Assembly: GCA_049511115.1 (NCBI GenBank)
Contig: JBEKYH010000163.1
Span: forward strand, 1 to 9,734
DNA length: 9,734 nucleotides
Source: JBEKYH01 sp049511115
Lineage (GTDB): Bacteria > Planctomycetota > Phycisphaerae > Tepidisphaerales > Tepidisphaeraceae
Direction of reading: 5' to 3'
Shown here: piece after piece, positions 1 through 7,123 of the stretch
Numbering within the stretch: position 1 is the stretch's first letter
Layout: every line of letters starts with the position of its first letter
Notes under the pieces: generated by a model
What the model saw: only the letters and a program-made list of their open reading frames with translations
Told to the model about the DNA's origin: nothing
Databases searched by the model: none
Translations under genes and position numbers: made by a program

Positions 1-835
1 GAATCTGCACGGCATTTCGCCCGCAAAGGCTGGCGGTCGCATCGGCGGAGCTTGTCGAGAGGAATGGGAATTCGTTGAGTCCGCAGCAGGGGCAATCGGG
101 CTGCCGCTCTGATTCCAGTGAAATTGAGCTGAACTTTCCCGACCAGACATCCAGGGACCAGAGCTTTTGATCCGCCAGAGTAAACTGGCCGGTGAGAATC
201 TTGATTGCCTGCACGATTTGCAAGCTGGCCACCATCGCGGCGGCGGATTGAAGCACGCCGGCGGTATCGCAGGTGGGCAGTTCGCGCGCCGGAGGAGGCG
301 TGGGATAGACGCACCGCAGGCACGCGGCGCCGGGAACGATGGGCATCACTCGGCCTTCGGTTCCCACGCACGCGCCGTGGACCCAGGGAATCTTGCGCTT
401 CACGGCGATGTCGTTGAGGAGATAGCGCGTCTGAACGTTGTCGGTGCCGTCGAGAATGAGATCGACGACGCCTTTGCCAACGTCCACGAGCTCGTCGATG
501 TTGCCCGCCCAGACATCCGTGACCACCGGCTCGACGAAAACGGAAGAATTAATCGCCCTGATTCTGCGCCCCGCGGCATCGGCCTTGGCCCGCGCTTCCG
601 CTGCGTCGCTCTCTTCGAACAGCGTCTGCCGCTGCAGATTGGAGAATTCGACGACATCGCGGTCGGCCAGGCGAATCCATCCCACCCCGCCGCGGGCGAG
701 CTGATCCGCCAGATGGCACCCCAACGCGCCGCAGCCGATCAGCAGGACTTTGGCATTGGCGAGCATCGCCTGTCGCTCCGGGCCGATCTGCGGCAGAATG
801 CTCTGGCGTTGATAGCGCTCTTGTCCCCTCTCCAT
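1..835 (-). CDS. MoeB/ThiF/HesA-family E1-like adenylyltransferase (C-terminus cut by window edge)
   Basis: The 278 visible residues are a classic E1-like fold. Proteins of this family use ATP to adenylate the C-terminal Gly-Gly of a sulfur-carrier protein (MoaD or ThiS type) in molybdopterin or thiamine synthesis. Seen in the sequence: the N-terminal RYQRQ signature (residues 8-12), nucleotide-binding GCGALG (34-39), DRDVVEFSNLQRQ (58-70), DGTDN (129-133), zinc-type pairs C172xxC175 and C248xxC251, a candidate catalytic Cys at C189 in CDTAGV, and the late CGRNAVQI block at 271-278. The frame runs on past the left edge, so a short C-terminal part is missing. The chosen ATG (835) lies in a palindromic repeat and has no clear Shine-Dalgarno site. 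The frame stays open upstream to an ATG at 997, which would add 54 residues largely encoded by two repeat copies. MoeB, ThiF and a dedicated carrier-activating enzyme cannot be told apart without the neighbouring genes. Confidence 0.92.
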   Translation of the reverse strand, partial: MERGQERYQRQSILPQIGPERQAMLANAKVLLIGCGALGCHLADQLARGGVGWIRLADRDVVEFSNLQRQTLFEESDAAEARAKADAAGRRIRAINSSVFVEPVVTDVWAGNIDELVDVGKGVVDLILDGTDNVQTRYLLNDIAVKRKIPWVHGACVGTEGRVMPIVPGAACLRCVYPTPPPARELPTCDTAGVLQSAAAMVASLQIVQAIKILTGQFTLADQKLWSLDVWSGKFSSISLESERQPDCPCCGLNEFPFLSTSSADATASLCGRNAVQI

Positions 836-864
836 GTACTCAGGGAGAGGGATAGGGTGAGGGT
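825..864 (+). repeat. REP-like palindromic repeat, copy A
   Basis: A short palindrome: CCCTCTCC (826-833) pairs with GGAGAGGG (844-851) across a 10-nt loop, followed by a GGGTGAGGGT tail (855-864). The stretch 826-864 differs from copy C (5588-5626) at only 2 of 39 positions, and copy B is the same element inverted. The loop holds the apparent ATG of the leftward MoeB/ThiF gene. Short GC-rich palindromes dispersed this way resemble REP or miniature mobile elements; the family assignment is inference. Confidence 0.8.
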
Positions 865-900
865 CGCTTTTTGATTTTCCCGCGCCGTTCGCAGAAGTCG

Positions 901-948
901 AAGAACCCTCACCCCGGCCCTCTCCCTGATTACAGGGAGAGGGGGAAG
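901..948 (-). repeat. REP-like palindromic repeat, copy B (inverted relative to A)
   Basis: Stem CCCTCTCCC (918-926) pairs with GGGAGAGGG (935-943). Read on the minus strand, this 48-bp unit matches copy C (5583-5630) at 45 of 48 positions. With copy A it forms a larger inverted pair: GGGTGAGGGT at 855-864 is perfectly complementary to ACCCTCACCC at 905-914, separated by about 40 nt. The pair could therefore fold either as two small hairpins or as one long cruciform. Confidence 0.8.
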
Positions 949-1022
949 TTGCGCGGTGCGATGACTCACTGGCGGAATGTGCGGTCGGATCAGGCATATA
1001 GTAGTAGTCGGCAGCCTTGGCG

Positions 1023-1028
1023 ATTATA
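1023..1028 (-). promoter_or_regulatory. Possible -10 box for the leftward MoeB/ThiF gene
   Basis: The minus strand reads a perfect TATAAT in an AT-rich island within a GC-rich intergenic region. No good -35 box lies at 16-18 nt. A TTGTCA is present upstream but only 10 nt away, too close for a standard sigma-70 promoter. Transcription from here would give a leader of about 15-20 nt for a start at 997, or about 180 nt containing both repeats for a start at 835. The plus strand reads TATATT at 1025-1030, so the island could also serve the divergent gene. Confidence 0.3.
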
Positions 1029-1094
1029 TTGGGTTGGCTGACAATGGGCGACACGATCAATGCCGCGATTGATGGTTAGTCATCGGGCATTGGC

Positions 1095-1101
1095 AAAGGA
1101 G
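1095..1101 (+). promoter_or_regulatory. Shine-Dalgarno site of the YlbF-family gene
   Basis: AAAGGAG sits 4 nt before the ATG at 1106. It is one of the few strong ribosome binding sites in the window and fixes this start. Confidence 0.75.
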
Positions 1102-1105
1102 CGAC

Positions 1106-1501
1106 ATGGCGGTTGATACGCAACAGATCATGGAAGCGGCCGAGAAACTTGGCCAAATGCTGGCGCAGCATCCGGCTGTCGAAAAGTACAAGAACGCGCA
1201 GCGGGCCGTCGCCGAGGACCCCGACGCGGGCCGTCTCCTGGCCGAATTTGACAGGCAGGTGGAGACGCTCAGCCGCCTTGAGCAATCCGGGGGCATGGTC
1301 ACCGATGCCCAGCGCATGCAGCTTGAAACGCTTCAGTCGCGCATCGTTTCGCATATCAAGATCAAAGCCCTCAACATGGCCCAGGTCGAATTCATCGACC
1401 TCCTGCGAAAAGTCGGGCAGACCTATCAGCGACCCCTGATGGGCGCCGAAGCCCCCGCCGCCCCAAGCCCGGGTGGGCCGCGGCTGACCATGCCGCATTA
1501 A
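1106..1501 (+). CDS. YlbF-family protein (Com_YlbF-like helical protein)
   Basis: This 131-residue protein looks all-helical. It has the YlbF/YmcA pattern: an N-terminal helix ending in a conserved block near residues 9-31 (AAEKLGQMLAQHP then KYKNAQ), a middle helix with DPDAGRLLAEFDRQVE (38-53), and a final helix NMAQVEFIDLLRKVG (90-104). The tail from about residue 113 is Ala/Pro/Gly-rich and probably disordered. In Bacillus, YlbF works with YmcA and YaaT to direct RNase Y in mRNA processing and affects competence and biofilm formation. In an organism of this kind the role is not established, so only the family is claimed. It is divergent from the MoeB/ThiF gene and lies 47 nt upstream of the EVE gene, so the two may share a transcript. 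Membership rests on overall pattern rather than on a catalytic motif. Confidence 0.75.
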   Translation: MAVDTQQIMEAAEKLGQMLAQHPAVEKYKNAQRAVAEDPDAGRLLAEFDRQVETLSRLEQSGGMVTDAQRMQLETLQSRIVSHIKIKALNMAQVEFIDLLRKVGQTYQRPLMGAEAPAAPSPGGPRLTMPH

Positions 1502-1548
1502 GCTTGACTGACATTGTCTCTAAGCGACGCGCGTGAGGACATGACGCC

Positions 1549-1962
1549 ATGGGCCGCTGGCTGCTGAAAACTGAACCTGATTGTTACTGCTGGGACGACC
1601 TCGTCCGCGACAAGCGCACCGTCTGGGACGGCGTGAGCAACGCATTGGCGTTGAAGAATCTGCGGCAAATCAAAAAGGGCGATCAGGCTTTCATTTATCA
1701 TACGGCCGATCAGCGCAGTGTGATCGGCGTGGCGGATGTGGTCTCCAATCCCTATCCCGACCCCAGGGAACAGGAAGAAAAGCTGGCGGTTGTGGATGTG
1801 AAGCTGAATCACAAACTGCCTCGGCCGGTTTCGCTGGCCGAAATGAAAGCCGATCCGGCGTTCGCCGGGTGGGATTTGCTGCGGCTTTCGCGCTTGAGCG
1901 TCATGAGCGTTCCGGAAAAAATCTGGCAGAGAATTGAGGAATTGGCCAGGATTTCCGAGTAA
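1549..1962 (+). CDS. EVE-domain protein (THYN1-like)
   Basis: This 137-residue protein is essentially a single EVE domain, a PUA-like fold that in characterised members binds modified bases in DNA or RNA. Visible landmarks are WLLKTEP at 4-10, WDDLV at 15-19, WDGVSNALALKNLR at 26-39, KKGDQAFIYHT at 42-52, PRPVSLAEMKADP at 91-103 and LSRLSVMSV at 113-121. All are in the usual order for the stand-alone bacterial and THYN1-type proteins, and the length is normal. The more usual VRNYQARN segment is replaced by a VSNALALKN variant. The ATG at 1549 is preceded by GAGG at 1535-1538. A second ATG at 1541 is out of frame. The downstream desaturase starts only 12 nt after the stop, which suggests coupling. 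The base or nucleic acid recognised cannot be read from the sequence, and no restriction or methylation genes are nearby. Confidence 0.9.
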   Translation: MGRWLLKTEPDCYCWDDLVRDKRTVWDGVSNALALKNLRQIKKGDQAFIYHTADQRSVIGVADVVSNPYPDPREQEEKLAVVDVKLNHKLPRPVSLAEMKADPAFAGWDLLRLSRLSVMSVPEKIWQRIEELARISE

Positions 1963-1974
1963 CATTGCCGCGCC

Positions 1975-2925
1975 GTGGCCGCCTCAAAACCCAAGATCAT
2001 TTTCGCGCACACCTACTGGGACATTATTCCCGCGGCTCTGGGCGTCGCTCACGGCGTCTTCATTCTCGGCCTGTTTTTTATCTACCCGCATATTTCCTGG
2101 CCGCTGCGATTGGCGTTGGGCGTGATTTATTCGTTCAGCATCTCCTGGAACATCAACGGGATTTCGCACAATTTCATTCACAATCCGTATTTCAAATCCC
2201 CCTTGCTCAATCGCCTCTTCAGCATCCTGGAATCGCTGGTCTGCGGGTTCTCGCAGATTTTTTATGAGTGCGTCCATCGCCGCCACCACATGGGCAACAG
2301 CGACAAGCCCGGCGCCGACGGAAAGACGATCGACTGGGTCAGCATCTACAAGCACGGCCACGACGGCCGCGCCGAAGGGGCATGGGCGTACTCCCTGTTG
2401 GGTTATTTCCGGGAAGACGTAGTTCAGACCTACCGCGAAATCCGCCGCCTGAGCGTCTCAGAGGCGCGTTGGGGCGTGTTTGAGATATTTTTCGGCATCG
2501 CCTTCGCAGTCGTCGGATTTTTCTTCAACTGGAAGTTCATGATTTACTTCCTGCTCTTCTATTACGCCGGCCACTGCCTCTCGATGCTCAACGGCTATTA
2601 CAAGCATTTCGGCGGCAATCCCGACGAGCCGATGGCCTGGGGCGTGAGCAGCTACAGCCGCATTTACAACTGGATTTGGTTCAACAACGGATATCACGCC
2701 GAACATCACTATCGCCCGCGCGTGCATTGGACGCAGATGCGGCAGTTGCACGAGCAGATCAAGCAGGAGCAAATCGAAAAAGGCGTGCGCGTGATCAGGC
2801 CGCCGCATGTGGTGGGGTTTTTGGATCCGGGGTTGCGGGATTGGGCGAGGACCGTAGGCGAAAAAATCACTTCCCCAATTTCTTCTTCAACCCCTTCACC
2901 AACTCAAGCGCCGCCTCCGGCGTAA
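1975..2925 (+). CDS. Membrane fatty-acid desaturase/hydroxylase family protein
   Basis: This 316-residue integral membrane protein carries the three histidine boxes of the di-iron desaturase superfamily: H65xxxH69 (HNFIH), H101xxH104H105 (HRRHH) and H241xxH244H245 (HAEHH, within NNGYHAEHHYRP). Hydrophobic segments lie at about 20-37, 43-60, 78-97, 170-184 and 187-205. The family uses O2 and electrons to desaturate or hydroxylate acyl chains or other lipids; the substrate cannot be told from sequence. The start is GTG at 1975, 12 nt after the EVE stop, with no strong Shine-Dalgarno site, so translational coupling is likely. The last 20 or so residues are Ser/Pro/Thr/Ala-rich and lie in the 59-bp antisense overlap with the mutS 3' end, so they probably lie outside the catalytic fold. 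No ferredoxin or reductase partner is nearby. Confidence 0.87.
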   Translation: MAASKPKIIFAHTYWDIIPAALGVAHGVFILGLFFIYPHISWPLRLALGVIYSFSISWNINGISHNFIHNPYFKSPLLNRLFSILESLVCGFSQIFYECVHRRHHMGNSDKPGADGKTIDWVSIYKHGHDGRAEGAWAYSLLGYFREDVVQTYREIRRLSVSEARWGVFEIFFGIAFAVVGFFFNWKFMIYFLLFYYAGHCLSMLNGYYKHFGGNPDEPMAWGVSSYSRIYNWIWFNNGYHAEHHYRPRVHWTQMRQLHEQIKQEQIEKGVRVIRPPHVVGFLDPGLRDWARTVGEKITSPISSSTPSPTQAPPPA

Positions 2926-5521
2926 GGTCCGTTGCATCCGTCGCTCCAAGGGCCTGGGCGACTTCCTGCACCGGATCGGCAAAGAGCGACAATTGCCGCT
3001 CGTCATGGCCGCGCCGGCCGCGACCGATTTTGGAGCGGCCCAGGTGCTGGACGGCTAATTCGCCTAGCAGTTGGCGGGCGCGTTTGAGGACCGGTTGGGG
3101 AACGCCGGCGAGGCGTGCGACGTGAATGCCGTAGCTGCGGTCGGTGCCGCCTTCGACGATGCGGTGCAGGAAAATGACCTGATCTTCCCATTCGCGCACG
3201 GCGACGTTGAGATTCCCCACGCCGTCAAAGCGGTCGGCCAGGTCGGTCAATTCGTGATAATGCGTCGCAAAAAGCGTGCGGCAGCGGACCTCCGAGGCGA
3301 TATGTTCGCCGATGGCCCAGGCGAGGCTCAGACCGTCCAGGGTGCTGGTGCCGCGGCCGATCTCGTCGAGAATCACCAGACTGCGATCGGTGGCGTTATT
3401 GAGGATGTTGGCGGTCTCGGTCATCTCAACCATGAACGTGCTTTGGCCGCCATGCAATTCGTCACTGGCGCCGATGCGGGCGAACAATCGATCGGCCAGG
3501 CCGATGGTGGCGCTGGCGGCGGGAACGTAGCTGCCCATCTGCGCCATCAAAACGATCAGCGCGACCTGGCGGATGTAGGTGCTCTTGCCGGCCATGTTGG
3601 GACCGGTGATGAGAAAGAGCGAATCATCGAGACCGAATTTCACGTCGTTGGCGACGAATTGCGAGCCAAGCTGCTGGTCGAGCACGGGGTGGCGGCCGTC
3701 GATGATTTCCAGGCGGCGGTCGTCGGTGATGGTCGGCCGGCAGTAGCGGCATTCCAGCGCGAGCGTGGCTAAGCCTGATAGTACGTCGAGCCGCGCCACA
3801 CCGTCGGCGAGGGCCTGAAATGCGCCGATGTACGGCAGGAGTTCCTGGCGCAGTTTCTCAAAGAGCTGTTGCTCCAGGGCGATCGAGCGCGTCTTGGCGC
3901 TGAGCGCCTCCTCCTCAAATTGCTTCAGCTCCGGCGTGATGTACCTCTCGGCGTTGCGCACGGTCTGCCTTCGCGTCCAGGCGGGGGGCACTTTGGCACG
4001 GTGCGAATCGGTGACTTCGATGTAGTAGCCGAAGACTTTATTGTAACTCACTTTGAGCGAGGCAATGCCCGATTCGCGGGCCAGCGTCCCCTGATAGTTG
4101 GCCAGCCACTGCTGGCTGTTGGTGGCGAGTTCGCGCAGGCGATCGAGTTCGGGGTCGTAGCCGGCGGCGATCACATCGCCCTCGCGCAAATGCGGAGCGG
4201 GATCGGGCTTGATTGCCGCGTTGAGCTGCGCGGCGCGATCGAGACAGAATTTCGGCATCTCGGCGACGCCGACATCCACGTCGCCCCAGTTCGGCAGCGC
4301 CTCGATCGAGTCAAACAGCGCGGGCGCCGCCGCCAGACACCGCCCCAGCCCCGCCATATCGCGCGGTGTCGCGCGGCCGACGGAAATCCTCCCCACGATC
4401 CGATCGACATCACAAAAATCATCCAGCGCCGCCGCGATTGCGCGCAGCGCCGCCGGGGCGTCCAATAAAGCTGCCACCGCGGTTTGCCGGGCGACGATCT
4501 GGGCGCGATCGCGCCGCGGCGATCGCAGCCATTGGCGCAGCATTCGCGCCCCCATCGCCGTGCGGGTCCGGTCGATCGCCCCCAGTAACGATCCTTCGGT
4601 TCCCCCCGATCGCACCGTCCGTTCGATTTCCAGGCTGCGCCACGTCGACGCGTCGATCGCCAAATGCTCATCAGCCGTCTGCCGGCGCGGCGGGCGAATG
4701 TGGTACAGCGCTGTCCGCTGCGTCTCGCGCAGGTAGCTGAGCATCGCGGCGACCGCGGGGACGGCCGGATCGTCGTCAGTAAATCCAAACCCCGCGACCG
4801 TTGCCGCCTGCCACTGCTCCAGCACCATCTGCTTTGCATGATGCGCCGTAAACTGCCACGCCGGCCGAGACGAAACGGTCGCGACATTTTGTTGACGCAC
4901 GAGATTGCCGATTGGATTCTCCGCGCCATTCTCCAACTCGGGCGTCAGCACTTCCGCGGGGCGCAGGCGGGCGATCTGCTCCAACACCTGCTTTTCATCG
5001 CCGCTCATGGCCCAGCAGTTGCCGGTGGATAGCTCCACCCAGGCAAGGCCGCGGCGATTTTTTCCGCCTATTGCCACGGCCGCCAGGTAATTGTCGATTC
5101 GGCCATCGAGCAGCGGGTCGTCGGTGATTGTCCCCGGCGTCATCAGGCGCACGACATCGCGTTTCACCAGCCCCTTGGCCAATGCGGCGTCTTCGGTCTG
5201 TTCGCAGATGGCGACCTTATGCCCGGCGGCGATCATGCGCCGCAGGTAGCCTTCGACGGCGTGAAACGGCACGCCGGCCATGGGGATCGAGTCGGCCCCC
5301 TTGCTGCGGCTGGTGAGCGCGAGACCCAGAACGCGCGCCGCCGTTTTCGCGTCGTCCCAGAACATCTCGTAAAAATCCCCCATCCGGAAAAAAAGAATGT
5401 ATCCCGGATGCTGTGCCTTGAAGTGCTGATATTGCCGCATGGCCGGCGACAATTTCGCTTCCACGGGCGCGGTTGAATTGCCTTCATCAAGCGGCGAGAT
5501 TTGCGGCGAAGCATCTGGCAT
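2867..5521 (-). CDS. mutS: DNA mismatch repair protein MutS
   Basis: Full-length MutS, 884 residues (family usually about 850-900). It recognises mispairs and small loops and recruits MutL in an ATP-dependent way. The N-terminal mismatch-reading motif is GDFYEMF, with the wedge Phe and Glu at F50 and E52. The connector, lever and clamp domains follow. The C-terminal ATPase has Walker A GPNMAGKST (640-648), the signature stretch SDELHGGQSTFMVEMTE (686-702), Walker B LVILDEIGRGTS (715-726, D719 and E720) and the ATHYHEL block (752-758). QLSLF at 843-847 fits a sliding-clamp-binding motif. The ATG at 5521 gives a normal N-terminus with a short Ser/Pro-rich lead before SPAMRQY, though its Shine-Dalgarno site is weak. 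The 3' end overlaps the convergent desaturase gene by 59 bp. mutL is not in the window. The upstream 156-bp gap holds repeat copy C and no clear promoter. Confidence 0.98.
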   Translation of the reverse strand: MPDASPQISPLDEGNSTAPVEAKLSPAMRQYQHFKAQHPGYILFFRMGDFYEMFWDDAKTAARVLGLALTSRSKGADSIPMAGVPFHAVEGYLRRMIAAGHKVAICEQTEDAALAKGLVKRDVVRLMTPGTITDDPLLDGRIDNYLAAVAIGGKNRRGLAWVELSTGNCWAMSGDEKQVLEQIARLRPAEVLTPELENGAENPIGNLVRQQNVATVSSRPAWQFTAHHAKQMVLEQWQAATVAGFGFTDDDPAVPAVAAMLSYLRETQRTALYHIRPPRRQTADEHLAIDASTWRSLEIERTVRSGGTEGSLLGAIDRTRTAMGARMLRQWLRSPRRDRAQIVARQTAVAALLDAPAALRAIAAALDDFCDVDRIVGRISVGRATPRDMAGLGRCLAAAPALFDSIEALPNWGDVDVGVAEMPKFCLDRAAQLNAAIKPDPAPHLREGDVIAAGYDPELDRLRELATNSQQWLANYQGTLARESGIASLKVSYNKVFGYYIEVTDSHRAKVPPAWTRRQTVRNAERYITPELKQFEEEALSAKTRSIALEQQLFEKLRQELLPYIGAFQALADGVARLDVLSGLATLALECRYCRPTITDDRRLEIIDGRHPVLDQQLGSQFVANDVKFGLDDSLFLITGPNMAGKSTYIRQVALIVLMAQMGSYVPAASATIGLADRLFARIGASDELHGGQSTFMVEMTETANILNNATDRSLVILDEIGRGTSTLDGLSLAWAIGEHIASEVRCRTLFATHYHELTDLADRFDGVGNLNVAVREWEDQVIFLHRIVEGGTDRSYGIHVARLAGVPQPVLKRARQLLGELAVQHLGRSKIGRGRRGHDERQLSLFADPVQEVAQALGATDATDLTPEAALELVKGLKKKLGK

Positions 5522-5582
5522 GTCTTGGTCGAGATGGTTGGAAAATCGCGTCTTTAACGATTATTTGTGGAAGCTTCGCCCT

Positions 5583-5630
5583 CTTCCCCCTCTCCATGTA
5601 CTCAGGGAGAGGGCTGGGGTGAGGGTTCTT
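5583..5630 (+). repeat. REP-like palindromic repeat, copy C
   Basis: This is the third copy of the family seen at 825-948. Stem CCCTCTCC (5588-5595) pairs with GGAGAGGG (5606-5613), followed by a GGGGTGAGGGTTCTT tail. It lies in the 156-bp gap between the mqnE stop and the mutS start, in the same orientation relative to mutS as copy A has to the MoeB/ThiF gene. The ATG in its loop is not in frame with mutS. It could act as an mRNA-stabilising or attenuating hairpin between the two genes, but this is untested. Nothing else is evident in the gap. Confidence 0.8.
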
Positions 5631-5677
5631 ATTTGTTGTACCAACTCGAAGTGCTTAACCAAAATCACCGCGCGCTC

Positions 5678-6841
5678 CTACGCCAGCGCCGCCTCGCGGC
5701 GAATGACGCGGTCGGCCGCATCGCGCTCGACGGGTTTATACAGCGTGTCGCGCTCGACGGGCGTAAATCCCGCCTCGCGGATGAGGCGGCGGATATCGCG
5801 GACATGCAACTCCTGATGCACGCCATCCCCCTGCCGCTTGGTGATGTCGTACCACACAACGGTGCCGTCCAGGTCGTCGCAGCCGTGGCTCAGGGCCAGT
5901 TGGCTCAGGCCGATCCCCTGCATAATCCAGAAGGCCTTGATGTGGGCAATGTTGCCGATCAGGAGGCGCGCGATGGCGAGCGTTTTGAGATCGGTCATAC
6001 CCGTCGGCCCGGGTAGGGCGCCCAGCTCGCTACCCTCAGGAATAAAGCTCAGCGGAATCACGCAATTAAAATGCGCGCGGCCCGCGGATAGTGATTCCGC
6101 CTGCAATTCGCGCAACTTAATCAGATGCCCGACGCGCTCGGCGGCGGTTTCGACGTGGCCGTAGAGCATTGTCGCGTTGGAGGCAATGCCCAGGGCGTGG
6201 GCGGCGCGATGCACCTCAAACCAGGAATCGGCCCGGACTTTTCCCTTGAAAACTTCATCGTGCACGCGGTCATCGAAAATCTCGGCCCCGCCGCCGGGCA
6301 GGCTGCCCAACCCCGCGTCGCGCAAAGCGGCGAGCGTATCGGAAATTGACTGCCGGCTGATGCGGCTGAAATGGATGATCTCGATGGCCGTGAAGGCTTT
6401 GATGTGCAACTGCGGGCACTCGCGGCGTATGCCGCTAAGCATGTCGAGGTAGTAATCGAATTTCAGCCAGGGGTGCAGGCCGCCGACGATGTGGACTTCG
6501 GTCGCCCCCGCCTCGGCGGCTTTTTGCGCCGTGGCCACCACCTGCTCCACGGGCATTTCGTACGCCCCGTCTTCCCCGCGCTTGCGGTAAAAGGAGCAGA
6601 ATTTGCACGAGAGCGCGCAAACATTGGTGTAATTGATGTGGCGATTGCGGTTGTAATAGGTTTTATCGCCATGCAGCCGGCGGCGGACGAAATCAGCGAG
6701 GCGGCCGATGCCGTGGATATCGCGGCTGGCGTAAAGGGCCACGCCGTCGGCGTGGGAGAGGTCCTGCCCGGCCAACACCTTGGCGGCGATAGGGGCTAGG
6801 GTGGGGTCGGAGACCGTCAGATTCGGCGAAAGGGGCGACAT
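5678..6841 (-). CDS. mqnE: Aminofutalosine synthase MqnE (radical SAM, futalosine menaquinone pathway)
   Basis: This 387-residue radical SAM enzyme joins 3-[(1-carboxyvinyl)oxy]benzoate (the MqnA product) to S-adenosylmethionine to give aminofutalosine. The [4Fe-4S] motif CX3CX2C is at C75, C79 and C82, inside NRHINYTNVCALSCKFCSF. The following FYRKRGEDGAYE, the GATEVHIVGGLHP block (112-124) and the LHIKAFTAIEI block are features of MqnE rather than of MqnC, the other radical SAM enzyme of the pathway. The length is typical. The ATG at 6841 is preceded by a pyrimidine-rich stretch with no Shine-Dalgarno site. It begins 15 bp after the stop of the RelE-like toxin on the same strand, leaving no room for its own promoter, so it probably depends on read-through from the toxin-antitoxin operon or further upstream. 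UbiA- and UbiX-like genes 1.4 kb upstream support a menaquinone role. MqnA, B, C and D are not present here. Confidence 0.93.
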   Translation of the reverse strand: MSPLSPNLTVSDPTLAPIAAKVLAGQDLSHADGVALYASRDIHGIGRLADFVRRRLHGDKTYYNRNRHINYTNVCALSCKFCSFYRKRGEDGAYEMPVEQVVATAQKAAEAGATEVHIVGGLHPWLKFDYYLDMLSGIRRECPQLHIKAFTAIEIIHFSRISRQSISDTLAALRDAGLGSLPGGGAEIFDDRVHDEVFKGKVRADSWFEVHRAAHALGIASNATMLYGHVETAAERVGHLIKLRELQAESLSAGRAHFNCVIPLSFIPEGSELGALPGPTGMTDLKTLAIARLLIGNIAHIKAFWIMQGIGLSQLALSHGCDDLDGTVVWYDITKRQGDGVHQELHVRDIRRLIREAGFTPVERDTLYKPVERDAADRVIRREAALA

Positions 6842-6856
6842 AGAAGAAAGAAAATA

Positions 6857-7123
6857 TCACAATCCGCGGTAAACGTCGCGGCGGTGGCCGAAGTGCACCA
6901 CGACAACCACAAGGCGGCTATCCTCAATTCGGTATATAACGCGATAATCGCCGGCGCGCACCCGCCAAAGCGCACGGCCTGTTCCCTTGAGCGGCGCTGC
7001 GCCCTGGGGACGCGGTTCATCCGAAAGGCCACGGATTCTCGCGTCAACCCGCCCACGGTCCGCCTTTGGCAAAGCAGCGATTGCCTTGCGAGCTGAATCA
7101 AGAATCTCGATGGCGTAGCTCAA
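6857..7123 (-). CDS. RelE/ParE-family toxin of a type II toxin-antitoxin pair
   Basis: This 88-residue basic protein has the RelE/ParE fold pattern: N-terminal DSARKAIAALPK (9-20), a middle LKGTGRALWRVRAGDYRVIYRI strand pair (from L45), and the C-terminal HFGHRRDVYR (77-86). RelE-type members cut mRNA in the ribosomal A site; ParE-type members poison gyrase. The conserved Arg and Tyr of the C-terminal block (R81, R82, Y85) and R54, R56 and R61 favour an RNase-type toxin, though ParE-like activity cannot be excluded. The ATG overlaps the antitoxin stop by 4 nt (ATGA), the usual coupling for such pairs. Its stop lies 15 bp before mqnE. The gene looks intact. Confidence 0.88.
   Translation of the reverse strand: MSYAIEILDSARKAIAALPKADRGRVDARIRGLSDEPRPQGAAPLKGTGRALWRVRAGDYRVIYRIEDSRLVVVVVHFGHRRDVYRGL

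Noticed and set aside
167..874. Plus-strand open frame of 235 codons
   Set aside because: It lies antisense to the MoeB/ThiF gene, whose motifs are unmistakable; its own product is His/Arg/Ala-rich with no recognisable domain, as expected for a GC-rich shadow frame.
825..948. Two palindromic repeats considered as a CRISPR remnant
   Set aside because: The copies are in opposite orientation, have no regular spacers, and no cas gene is near.
1023..1044. TTGTCA plus TATAAT on the minus strand as a full sigma-70 promoter
   Set aside because: The spacer is only 10 nt, far short of the 16-18 nt needed; only the -10 box is kept as a weak candidate.
3071..4468. Long plus-strand open frames inside mutS (233 and 199 codons)
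   Set aside because: They are antisense to conserved MutS domains and show no domain or ribosome binding site.
4171..4929. Minus-strand 252-codon frame within mutS
   Set aside because: It is an Arg/Trp-rich out-of-frame shadow of the MutS core; the real frame is continuous.
6371..6799. Plus-strand 142-codon frame opposite mqnE
   Set aside because: It is antisense to the radical SAM core including the cysteine motif, with no recognisable family features.
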